Part shown: positions 1 through 7,078 of the stretch, piece by piece
Position numbering within the stretch: position 1 is the first letter of the stretch
How the letters are laid out: each line of letters begins with the position of its first letter
NCBI GenBank assembly: GCA_014138725.1
Contig: JACJID010000002.1
Coordinates: forward strand, 820,001-884,000
Reading direction: 5' to 3'
DNA: 64,000 nucleotides
DNA from: Kutzneria viridogrisea
Lineage (GTDB): Bacteria; Actinomycetota; Actinomycetes; Mycobacteriales; Pseudonocardiaceae
Translations under genes and position numbers: made by a program
Notes under the pieces: model-generated
Told to the model about the DNA's origin: nothing
Databases searched by the model: none
What the model saw: only the letters and a program-made list of their open reading frames with translations

Positions 1-623
1 CCGTCGATGAAATCGACCGGTTCGCCCTGGTACGACCGGTCCGCGCAGATCCGCGCGATGGCCGCGGCGCAGTCGGCGGCGTTGCCGAACCGGACGTGCC
101 GCAGCCGCACGAAGGGCTTGACCGGCTCCAGGTCGATGCGCAGCCGCAGCGCGTAGCCCAGCGTGCCGTAGGAGTTGGGGAAGCCGTGGAACAGCTCGCG
201 GTGCTCGTTGTCGGCGGTGGCCACCACGACCCGGCCGTCCCCGGTGAGCACCTCCAGCTCGCGGACCGCCTCGTGCGGCAGGCCGTTGCGGAACGAGGAG
301 GACTCGATGCCCAGCCCGGACACCGCCCCGCCCAGGGTGATCGTCTTGAGCTGGGGCACCACCGAGGGCATCAGGCCGTGCGCCAGCGTGGCGTCGGCCA
401 GGTCCTCGTAGGTGGTCATGCCGCCGACCTCGGCGGTGCGGGTCACCGGGTCCACGTGCAGCACCCGGTTGAACCGGGACACGTCCAGTCCGGGGTGCGC
501 GTTGGCCTCGCGGAAGCGGAACAGGTTCGAGGTGGGCTTGGCCAGCCGGACCGGCGTGCCCGGCGGCAGGGCCGAGTACTGCGCCCGCAGCGCGGCCACC
601 TCGGCCACGTGGTCATCCGGCAC
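1..623 (-). CDS. FAD-binding oxidoreductase, N-terminal part (partial)
   Basis: Only about 207 N-terminal residues are inside the window; the gene runs off the left edge. They hold the FAD-binding type 4 (PP-loop) fold of FAD/FMN-dependent dehydrogenases, with the glycine-rich stretch TITLGGAVSGLGIESSSFRN and the following LEVLTGDGRVVVAT. The lack of a transit or signal segment and the start right at the flavin domain recall the DIMINUTO/24-sterol reductase-like branch, but the substrate half is missing, so the substrate is open. GTG at 623 is chosen because GAGG lies about ten bases upstream; a GTG at 632 has no separate ribosome site. The gene is divergent from the next one. Confidence 0.8.
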   Translation of the reverse strand, partial: MPDDHVAEVAALRAQYSALPPGTPVRLAKPTSNLFRFREANAHPGLDVSRFNRVLHVDPVTRTAEVGGMTTYEDLADATLAHGLMPSVVPQLKTITLGGAVSGLGIESSSFRNGLPHEAVRELEVLTGDGRVVVATADNEHRELFHGFPNSYGTLGYALRLRIDLEPVKPFVRLRHVRFGNAADCAAAIARICADRSYQGEPVDFID

Positions 624-766
624 GGAAGTCACACCTCGTTGGTTGCCCACGACAACCGACTCTAGGGTGCGGTCACGCGCTCGTCACCCGGGTTTCACCC
701 GATCAACTGTCATCCTCGCCACACGGTCTGCCCACGGGGGCGCAGACCGCCCCCACCCCGTCGGGC

Positions 767-772
767 TATCGT
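767..772 (+). promoter_or_regulatory. -10 element of a leaderless promoter
   Basis: TATCGT fits the actinobacterial TANNNT -10 box and ends six bases before the ATG at 779, which has no Shine-Dalgarno sequence. Transcription would start at or next to the start codon. Confidence 0.5.
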
Positions 773-778
773 CGTCAC

Positions 779-1261
779 ATGGCCGATTTGCACGAGATCG
801 CACCCAGTTTTGTCGAGATGGCCCACCAGATCGTGTGGTGCACCGTCTCCACGGTGGACAGCTCCGATCGGCCGCGCAGCCGGGTGCTGCACCCGCTGTG
901 GGAGTGGCAGGACGGCGAGCTCACCGGCTGGATCCTCACCGGGGCGACCCCGGCCAAGCGGGCGCACCTGGCCCGCAGCCCGCACGTGGCCTGCAACTAC
1001 TGGACGCCCAGCCACGACACCTGCCTGGCCGAGTGCCACGCCGAGTGGGTGGCCGACCTGGACACCAAGACCCGGATCTGGAACCTGTTCCGCGAGGCCC
1101 CCGAGCCGCTGGGCTACGACCCCGGCGGCATCGGCGTGCCCGGCTGGACCGGCCCGGACGCGCCCACCGTCGCACTGCTCAGGCTGCGGCCCTGGCGGCT
1201 GCGCGTGCTGCCCGGCGAGAACCTGGCCAAGGGCGTACCGGCGACCTCCTGGCGGGCCTGA
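779..1261 (+). CDS. Pyridoxamine 5'-phosphate oxidase-like (FMN split-barrel) protein
   Basis: 160 residues. The fold is that of the PNPOx/F420-FMN split barrel: residues 15-35 give the first strands (VWCTVSTVDSSDRPRSRVLHP), followed by the ligand-facing TGATPAKRAHLARSPHVACNYW stretch around residues 54-75. Such proteins bind FMN or F420 and reduce or oxidise small substrates; the substrate cannot be told here. It lacks the C-terminal PLP-site signature of true PdxH, so vitamin B6 synthesis is unlikely. It ends six bases before the next gene, which suggests one transcript. The start is supported by the leaderless promoter just upstream. Confidence 0.8.
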   Translation: MADLHEIAPSFVEMAHQIVWCTVSTVDSSDRPRSRVLHPLWEWQDGELTGWILTGATPAKRAHLARSPHVACNYWTPSHDTCLAECHAEWVADLDTKTRIWNLFREAPEPLGYDPGGIGVPGWTGPDAPTVALLRLRPWRLRVLPGENLAKGVPATSWRA

Positions 1262-1267
1262 GCCGAG

Positions 1268-1981
1268 GTGGAGCCCGAGCCGGAGGACCTCAACCGCTGG
1301 GTGGCTGCCGGGTTCGCCCGCGGCGAGGCGGCCTCGTGGCGGCGCTGGCGGTTCACCATCGACCTCGCCCGCTCCTGGATCAGCGCGGGCGTGGGCACCG
1401 GGCTGAGCGCCGCCCAGTGGGCGATCGCCGGGGTCAACCCGGACACCGTGGGCCAGTGGCGGGAGGCGGGCATCCAGCCGCAGGACGCGGTGCGCTGGCA
1501 CGAGTTCGGCATCGGCCTGGAGCAGGCGCGCCGCTACCGGGCGCAGGGCGTCACCCCGGACCAGGCGTGGCAGCGCGGGCAGCAGGCCGAGCCGGGTGCC
1601 GACGCCGAGCAGGCCACCCGCCGGTTCCGCGAGGCGGGGGTCACCGGGGCGCTGCTCAGCTCGTACGTGCTGCGGCAGTGGCTGGACGAGCAGGCGCTGG
1701 AGTGGGCCCGGCACGGGGTGGACGCCGGGGACGCGCGGGCCTGGCTGGACCTGGGGCTGACCCCGGCGGAGGGCGCGGAGCTGTCCCGCGCCGGGCAGGA
1801 GCCGATGGCGGTGATCCGCGCCTGGTGGCGCACCGGCGTGCCCTTCGAGGAGGTCGCCGACTGGCTCGGCGCGGGCTTCGACCCGGAGGAGGCCGCACGC
1901 CGCCGCGCCGCGGGCATCACCGCGCGGCAGGCCGCCGCACTGCGCGAGCTGCGCCGTCACCAAGGGTTGCCTGAGGTCTAG
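1268..1981 (+). CDS. Hypothetical protein made of 13-residue helical repeats
   Basis: 237 residues with a GTG start, directly behind the split-barrel gene. I recognise no family. The protein is built from tandem units of 13 residues with the pattern W-x3-G-[IVLF]-x-P-x2-A, for example AQWAIAGVNPDTV, GQWREAGIQPQDA, VRWHEFGIGLEQA and RRYRAQGVTPDQA in direct succession, and again near the C-terminus (ADWLGAGFDPEEA, ARRRAAGITARQA). Each unit probably forms one helix and a turn, giving a solenoid that could bind protein or peptide. There is no signal peptide, membrane segment or catalytic motif. Cytoplasmic scaffold or binding protein is an inference only. Confidence 0.75.
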   Translation: MEPEPEDLNRWVAAGFARGEAASWRRWRFTIDLARSWISAGVGTGLSAAQWAIAGVNPDTVGQWREAGIQPQDAVRWHEFGIGLEQARRYRAQGVTPDQAWQRGQQAEPGADAEQATRRFREAGVTGALLSSYVLRQWLDEQALEWARHGVDAGDARAWLDLGLTPAEGAELSRAGQEPMAVIRAWWRTGVPFEEVADWLGAGFDPEEAARRRAAGITARQAAALRELRRHQGLPEV

Positions 1982-2082
1982 AGCATCCCTCAGCCCGGCG
2001 ACGGGCCAACTCTTTCGACTGATGTGTCAGGGCATTTGCCGTTTCGTCACCTACCGTCGCATGTGGACGACGTGGAGGTGGA

Positions 2083-3039
2083 ATGCGAGCGGACGGTGCC
2101 GAACCCGCCGAGACCGTGGTGTCGGTTGCCGGGAACCGCCTGCCGCTGGCCGAGTTCCTCGCCGACTGTCTCGACCCGGTCGGCGACGCCGAACTCCTCG
2201 CCGCCCGGCTGACCTTCCTCGCGGGCGGGCTGGACGCGCTGCGCAGCGCGGGCGCACCCCGCTGGACCCAGCTCGGGCTCGGCGGCGTGCGTGCCGCCCT
2301 GTACCCGGAACTCGCCCGGTGCGCCCGGTCCCTGCTCGCGCGGGGCGAGGTCACCGACTTCTTCTTCATGCACAAGCCGCCCGGGCTGCGGGTGCGGTTC
2401 GCCGCCGCGCAGGGCAGGGCGGCCGCGGTGCGCGAGCAGGTGCGCCGCGAAGCCGACCGGTGGCGCCGCGAGGGCCTGGTCGCCGAGGTGTCGCCCGGGC
2501 TGTACGAGCCCGAGGCGCACCTGTTCGGTGGGCCCGCGTCCATGCGGCACGTGCACCGACTGTTCACAGTGGACTCGCTCGCCTGGCTCGACCACCTCGC
2601 CGTGGCCGAGGGGCGGGCCCCGAACTGGGTGGTCTCCTTGCTGATGCTGCGATCGGTGTTCTCCGGGCTGGAGGTGGCGGGGTGGGAGGACCGGGACGTG
2701 TGGGCCAGGGTCCGCGACTGCGCACACCGCACGCTGCCGGGAGAGCTCACCACCGGACCCACCGCCACCGCCTGCCGTGAGCTGCGGGCCCGCTGGCGCG
2801 CACCGGAGGAGTTGCGGGCCGCACTCCCCGAACGGGCACAGGAGGTGCTGCGGGCGCACGACGCCGCGGTGCGGCCCGTGCTGGCGGACTGGCGCACGGA
2901 GTACTTCGCCAGCGAGCGGGCCAGGGTGGGGCCCCGCGAGGCGGCCTCCTACCACGTGGTGTTCCACTGGAACCGGGGGCGGCTCACCGGGGGCAGGCAG
3001 GCGCTGATCGCCGAGGCGCTGGCGGGCAGCGATGACTGA
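2083..3039 (+). CDS. lanB: Lanthipeptide dehydratase, elimination (SpaB C-terminal/thiopep_ocin) subunit
   Basis: 318 residues, ATG start with GGAGG six bases upstream. The protein matches the family called thiopeptide-type bacteriocin biosynthesis protein, equal to the C-terminal domain of full-length LanB. Typical landmarks are WTQLGLGG near residue 62, DFFFMHKPPGLRVRF near 92, and the C-terminal YHVVFHWNR. In the known pathway this domain removes glutamate from glutamylated Ser/Thr to leave dehydroalanine or dehydrobutyrine. It overlaps the following dehydratase gene by eight bases, so the two halves of LanB are made as separate, coupled subunits, as in thiopeptide and some class I lanthipeptide clusters. 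Here the elimination half comes first. Confidence 0.88.
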   Translation: MRADGAEPAETVVSVAGNRLPLAEFLADCLDPVGDAELLAARLTFLAGGLDALRSAGAPRWTQLGLGGVRAALYPELARCARSLLARGEVTDFFFMHKPPGLRVRFAAAQGRAAAVREQVRREADRWRREGLVAEVSPGLYEPEAHLFGGPASMRHVHRLFTVDSLAWLDHLAVAEGRAPNWVVSLLMLRSVFSGLEVAGWEDRDVWARVRDCAHRTLPGELTTGPTATACRELRARWRAPEELRAALPERAQEVLRAHDAAVRPVLADWRTEYFASERARVGPREAASYHVVFHWNRGRLTGGRQALIAEALAGSDD

Positions 3040-5548
3040 CGGGCCGCTGATCGGGGCCGGCGGGCTGCTGCGCGTGGCCGGGCTGCCCGCGCGGCTGTGG
3101 ACCGAGGCGGGCAACCCGGAGTTGTTCACGCGGTTGCGGGAACGGGTCGTGGAGCAGCAGTGCTACGCGGAGTTCGCGGGCACGCTGGCCGACCGGCTGG
3201 GCGCCGAACTGGTGCCGCACCCGTACCTGGAGCCCGAGGAGCGGGCCGGGCTGCTCGCGCTGCGCAGGCTGCTGCACCGGGGTTCGCCGGTGCCCGAGGC
3301 GGACTGCTACGCGCTGGCCGGTGCCGTGTCGGGCCTGTCCCCCGAACTGGCCGAGGACCTGGCGCACGCGGGGGACTGGTCCGCCGCGCTGGCGGTCCGC
3401 GAGCAGGCTGCGGAACAGGCCGTGCTGGCCGAGCAGCGGCGACTGGCCGGGCTGCCGTGGCGGCTGGTGACCGCCTCCCCGTTCGCGACCAGGGCGGTGA
3501 CCGAGGCCGCGCCGGGCATGATGGACGACATCCAGCGCAGGCTGGACTTCGGCGAGAACTGGGACAGCAAGCGCTTGCGGCACCGGGCCGACTACCTGCT
3601 GCGGGTGCTCGCGCGCGGCGCGGCCAAGCCCACGCCCCGGGACTGGCTGGGCCACGTGGGGCTGCTGCCCGTCGGCGAGCGCCGCGGCAACTGGACCCAG
3701 GTCGGCGCGAGCGCGGCGCACTGGGTGGCCAACATCCAGGCGGAGCGCAGGCAGCTGGCGGCGAACCTGGACCTGCGCGGTGCCACGATGACCATCACCG
3801 GCCTGCACTGGCTGCGCGACCACGAGCACATGTCCTGCTGGGTGGTCGATCCGGCCGACCGCACCGCGCTGCGCCGGGTGCTGGTGCGGCGCACGCCCGC
3901 GCTGGACGCGGTGCGGCGGGCACTGGAGTCGGGCGTGCGCGACGCCGACGAGCTGGTGCGCCTGCTGTCGCCGACCGCCGACGAGGAGCGCCGCGAGGTG
4001 CTGCGCGGATTCCTGCGCCACCTGGTGGAACTGGGCGTGGTGCAACTGTCCGCCGAACCCGCCAGCGAGCTGATCGGCTGGGACGGGGAGGTCACCAGCC
4101 ACGCCGAACCCGGGTTCGTCGACGTCTACCGGCAGGTCGGCGGCACCATGCCCGCCGACGCCGTGGGACGCCTCCAGGAGCTGGTCGGCCAGGCGTCCCG
4201 GGTCGGCGAGTTGCTGGCCTCGGCCAGCCCGCCGCCGCGCGAGCACCCGATCCTGGCTCTGGTCGGGCCCGCGCCCAGGCCCGTCACCGAGGTGCTCGCC
4301 GAGTACCTGCGTGCGCACCGGGACTGCGCTGATCCCGAACTCCGCTTGTGGGACAACGGGATCGCGCACGATCGGCCGAGCTGGCCGGAACCGCCCGCGG
4401 ACCCGGCGAGCCCGTACGGGCGGCTGCTGGCGCTGCTGGACACCGACGCCGAGCAGGTCGTGCTGACCCCGCGGCAGCTCGACGAGCTCGGCGCCCCGCC
4501 CGCGCAGCCCTCGTCCTGGCCGATGGACTGCCTGGTGCGCCCCATCGGCGGCGGCGGGTCCTCCGGTGCCGTGCTGGAGGCGGTGACCTACGCCGGTGTG
4601 GTGGACGCCCGCTTCGCCGAGGCGCTGCACCAGTTGCACGGGGAGGTCCCGCAGGTGACCGCGTACCGGCGCTTCCTCGACGAGCTGGCCCGCCGCTGCG
4701 GCGCGGAGTTCGTGGAGATCCTCGTGCCCCCGCTGCACGACAAGGCCGCCAACGCCGTGCGCCGCCCGCACTACTGCCCGACCTGGACCGGGGACGCCGA
4801 CGCGGCCAGCTACCAGCCGGGCGGCGGCCGGTACCTGCCGCTGGAGCGGATCACCGTGCGGCGGGTCGGCTCGCGCATCGTGGCCGAGGACGTGGACGGC
4901 CCGGACGGCATGGCCCTGTGGCCGATCCACCACGCGACCAGGACCCCGCTGGCCCCGTGGGGGCTGGTGATCACCCTGTTGTCGGCGGCCTCCCCCGCGC
5001 GGCAGCTGGCCAGGCCGCTGGCGCTGGGCAGCCCGGCCACGGCCCTGCGGCACCGCGACCGGCTGCCGCGTCTGGTGCTGGCGGGTGGGCTGGTGCTGTG
5101 CGGTGCCCAGTGGCGGATCGGCCGCGAGCAGCTGCCCGCCACGGATCTTCCTGTGCCGCAACGGATCCGCGAGCTGGCCGCGCTGCGCATCGGCACCGGG
5201 GTGCCGCGCTGGGTGTTCGCCCGCACCGAGGGCGGTCACCAGCCAAGGCCGGTGGACCTGGACTCGGTGGGCGCGCTGCGGGTGCTGGACAAGCTGCTCG
5301 CCGACGCCCCGCACGGCACCCTGCTGTTCGAGGAGATGCTGCCCGACCCGGAGCACCTGCCCTTCCGGGACGCCGACCGCGCGCCGATCGCGGGCCAGCT
5401 GCTGGCCCGGCTGCCGCACGAGAGCACCCCGAACCGCCTGGCCGCCAGGGCAACCCTGGCCTGGGCCCGGTTGATCAACGCCGAACAGGACCGCGCGCTG
5501 CCCAGTCAGCGCGCCCAGAGCACCACCGGCATCCCGGTGGGGAACTGA
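3032..5548 (+). CDS. lanB: Lanthipeptide dehydratase, glutamylation (Lant_dehydr_N) subunit
   Basis: 838 residues, shorter than the roughly 1000 residues of one-piece LanB because the elimination domain is encoded by the preceding gene. The N-terminal half shows LanB landmarks: 'ASPFATRAV' near residue 149, where NisB-like enzymes have SP(F/L)-S-T, and the downstream leader-binding winged-helix region. The C-terminal part has the YLPLERITVRR and HHATRTPLAPWGL segments of the family. Family knowledge: it uses glutamyl-tRNA to glutamylate Ser and Thr in the precursor core while binding the leader. It ends 30 bases before the precursor gene. Substrate is therefore very likely the peptide at 5579-5725. 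Confidence 0.88.
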   Translation: MTDGPLIGAGGLLRVAGLPARLWTEAGNPELFTRLRERVVEQQCYAEFAGTLADRLGAELVPHPYLEPEERAGLLALRRLLHRGSPVPEADCYALAGAVSGLSPELAEDLAHAGDWSAALAVREQAAEQAVLAEQRRLAGLPWRLVTASPFATRAVTEAAPGMMDDIQRRLDFGENWDSKRLRHRADYLLRVLARGAAKPTPRDWLGHVGLLPVGERRGNWTQVGASAAHWVANIQAERRQLAANLDLRGATMTITGLHWLRDHEHMSCWVVDPADRTALRRVLVRRTPALDAVRRALESGVRDADELVRLLSPTADEERREVLRGFLRHLVELGVVQLSAEPASELIGWDGEVTSHAEPGFVDVYRQVGGTMPADAVGRLQELVGQASRVGELLASASPPPREHPILALVGPAPRPVTEVLAEYLRAHRDCADPELRLWDNGIAHDRPSWPEPPADPASPYGRLLALLDTDAEQVVLTPRQLDELGAPPAQPSSWPMDCLVRPIGGGGSSGAVLEAVTYAGVVDARFAEALHQLHGEVPQVTAYRRFLDELARRCGAEFVEILVPPLHDKAANAVRRPHYCPTWTGDADAASYQPGGGRYLPLERITVRRVGSRIVAEDVDGPDGMALWPIHHATRTPLAPWGLVITLLSAASPARQLARPLALGSPATALRHRDRLPRLVLAGGLVLCGAQWRIGREQLPATDLPVPQRIRELAALRIGTGVPRWVFARTEGGHQPRPVDLDSVGALRVLDKLLADAPHGTLLFEEMLPDPEHLPFRDADRAPIAGQLLARLPHESTPNRLAARATLAWARLINAEQDRALPSQRAQSTTGIPVGN

Positions 5549-5562
5549 GTACGGGGCTAGTT

Positions 5563-5570
5563 GGAAGGGG
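5563..5570 (+). promoter_or_regulatory. Ribosome binding site that fixes the precursor start
   Basis: GGAAGGGG lies eight bases before GTG at 5579. The nearby GTG at 5574 is in a frame that stops after eight codons, so this site supports 5579 as the true start of the precursor peptide. Confidence 0.65.
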
Positions 5571-5578
5571 ATAGTGCT

Positions 5579-5725
5579 GTGCAACCGACACTGGAACTGA
5601 CCGAGTTGGACTCCTTGATCGACCAGTTGGACACGCAGGTCAGCGAGATCGCCGTGGACGCGAGAACTCCCGACTCCGCGATCTGCACGCTCGTCGGCTG
5701 TTCGATCAGTCGCTGGGAGTGCTGA
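5579..5725 (+). CDS. lanA: Class I lanthipeptide precursor peptide
   Basis: 48 residues, GTG start, placed between the dehydratase and cyclase genes. The N-terminal part (about residues 1-29) is acidic and helical, with an LTELDSL segment in the place of the FNLD-type box of class I leaders. The C-terminal 19 residues form the likely core and are rich in Ser/Thr and Cys: SAIC (33-36), TLVGC (37-41) and SRWEC (44-48). Each of the three Cys has a Ser or Thr three or four residues before it, which suits three non-overlapping (methyl)lanthionine rings. The leader-core border, perhaps near Ala28-Arg29, is a guess. The stop overlaps the cyclase start by seven bases. Annotation pipelines may miss this gene because of its length and start codon. 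Confidence 0.87.
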   Translation: MQPTLELTELDSLIDQLDTQVSEIAVDARTPDSAICTLVGCSISRWEC

Positions 5726-6765
5726 CGGTCCCAGCCGCACGAGTGCTCAGCTCGTGGACCGCGAGCGCGGACGAGGCACCGGACCTCGGTCCGGCCGCGC
5801 TCGCGGTCCTGCTGGCCGAGACCGGTGACGCCGCCGCGCACAGCGTGGTGCGGGCGGCGTTGCCGAAGTGGTTGTCCGGCGCCGTGCGCCCCAGCGCGCG
5901 CGTCGGCCTGCACGGCGGCATGGCGGGCACCCTGCTCGGCGTCCAGCTCATCGCCCGCCTGCACCCGCCCGCCGCCCGGTTGGCGGGCCGCGTGTCCGCC
6001 TGGATCGAGGACCACCTCGACCGGCACCCCTGGCGCACCTCGCAGTTGCGGTACCCCGACTACGACGTGATCAGCGGATCCGCCGGGCTCGCGCTCGCCG
6101 GGGTCAAGCGGGGCGAGGACCACCTGGACCGGCTCGGCTCGTTGCGGGTGGGCGGTCACGAGGGCGATCCGCTCAGCGGCTGGATCCAGGGCGGGATCGA
6201 CACCGGAATGGCCCACGGCGCCGCCGGGGTGCTGACCGCCCGGCCGAACCGCGAGCTGGCGGACTGGCTGGCCGCCGAGTCCTATCGGGACGGACTCGGG
6301 GTGCTTTCCTGGGCCAGACGGGCACGTGAGGGTGCGCCGCCTCCCCCACATGCGGTAAATCGCCAGGCTTGGTGCTACGGAACCCCCGGCATCGCCTGGG
6401 CCCTGTGGGTGGGCGGCGCCCGCGAGCAGGCGACCGAGGCGATGCTTTCCCTCTGTGCCGCCTGGGATCCCGAGGTGCACCTGACCGGGTCGACCGGCGA
6501 CCGGCTCGGCCTGTGCCACGGCGCGGCGGGCGTGCTGCTGGTCGCCGACGCCTTCGCCAGGCACGCCGACCTGGGCGAGGCCGCCTCACTTCGTGATCGA
6601 GTGGAGCGGTACCTGCTGGACCGGTTGGACACCGTGCGGGAGCTCGCCGCGACTGATCTCGGGCTGCTCACCGGGGCCTGCGGGGTGCTCTGCGCGCTGT
6701 TGACCGTGCGCGGCGGGCACCGCGGCTGGCTATCCTGCCTTGGACTGACTCCCCCTGAGGGATGA
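5719..6765 (+). CDS. lanC: Lanthionine synthetase C family cyclase
   Basis: 348 residues, GTG start inside the precursor's last codons, so translation is probably coupled. The zinc site of LanC enzymes is intact: Cys219 in WCYGTPG and Cys266-His267 in LCHGAAG. The usual catalytic region is also seen: Asp116 in YDVISGSAGL and His166 in GMAHGAAG, with GLHGGMAG near 63-70 forming one of the repeated alpha-toroid motifs. Family role: it activates cysteine thiols and adds them to dehydrated residues to form (methyl)lanthionine. It closes the operon; no protease, ABC exporter or immunity gene follows before the 6C RNA. Confidence 0.92.
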   Translation: MLTVPAARVLSSWTASADEAPDLGPAALAVLLAETGDAAAHSVVRAALPKWLSGAVRPSARVGLHGGMAGTLLGVQLIARLHPPAARLAGRVSAWIEDHLDRHPWRTSQLRYPDYDVISGSAGLALAGVKRGEDHLDRLGSLRVGGHEGDPLSGWIQGGIDTGMAHGAAGVLTARPNRELADWLAAESYRDGLGVLSWARRAREGAPPPPHAVNRQAWCYGTPGIAWALWVGGAREQATEAMLSLCAAWDPEVHLTGSTGDRLGLCHGAAGVLLVADAFARHADLGEAASLRDRVERYLLDRLDTVRELAATDLGLLTGACGVLCALLTVRGGHRGWLSCLGLTPPEG

Positions 6766-6890
6766 ATTTCTCTTTGACTTTCAACAGCCGGGAATACCCG
6801 ACCGGGCGAAGCGTTGAACATGCCCGCGCGGAAACGGCAGGTCAGCGGCTTGCCTCCCCCACAGGGACTAGGCCCCTTCCGTGACCCCCC

Positions 6891-6919
6891 TTGGAGAGAA
6901 GGGCGAAGTAACGTAGAGT
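6891..6919 (+). promoter_or_regulatory. Promoter for the 6C RNA
   Basis: TTGGAG (6891-6896) and TAGAGT (6914-6919) are separated by 17 bases, a good sigma-70-type promoter. Start of transcription would be near 6926, just before the structured RNA. Confidence 0.5.
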
Positions 6920-6925
6920 CGTAAG

Positions 6926-7063
6926 TGGTGCGGTTCGAGTAACAACGATCTTGACTAATGCGAAGCCGCACTGAACAACCACAGACACCCCGCTACTCCT
7001 CCCCCCGGTAGCGGGTTTTGCGAGACCCCCGTCCACCTCCCCCCTCTGGGACGGGGGTCTCGC
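6926..7063 (+). ncRNA. 6C RNA
   Basis: Two adjacent GC-rich hairpins each carry a run of six C in the loop, which is the defining mark of the actinobacterial 6C motif. Hairpin 1: CCCGCTAC (6989-6996) pairs with GTAGCGGG (7008-7015), followed by TTTT. Hairpin 2: the 15-base arm 7020-7034 pairs with 7049-7063. A 5' stem between GTGCGG (6928-6933) and CCGCAC (6966-6971) may close an upstream domain. Whether transcription ends after hairpin 1 or 2 is unclear; hairpin 2 also lies just beyond the stop of the convergent GGDEF gene and could serve as its terminator. The whole intergenic stretch 6766-7078 holds nothing else I can support. Confidence 0.75.
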
Positions 7064-7078
7064 TCTACCTCGGGCGGC

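Noticed and set aside
5574-5600. Alternative precursor start at GTG 5574
   Set aside because: This frame stops after eight codons; only GTG 5579 gives the Cys-rich peptide.
2984-5740. Very long open frame on the minus strand across the lanthipeptide dehydratase gene
   Set aside because: Composition is rich in Gly, Arg, Gln and His with no domain; it mirrors a well-supported plus-strand gene of high GC.
6958-7011. 17-codon frame beginning with ATG before the 6C hairpins
   Set aside because: No ribosome site, and it runs into the first hairpin; the stretch is better explained as RNA.
6842-7036. 64-residue minus-strand frame in the same gap
   Set aside because: It crosses the 6C RNA, has no recognised feature and no ribosome site.
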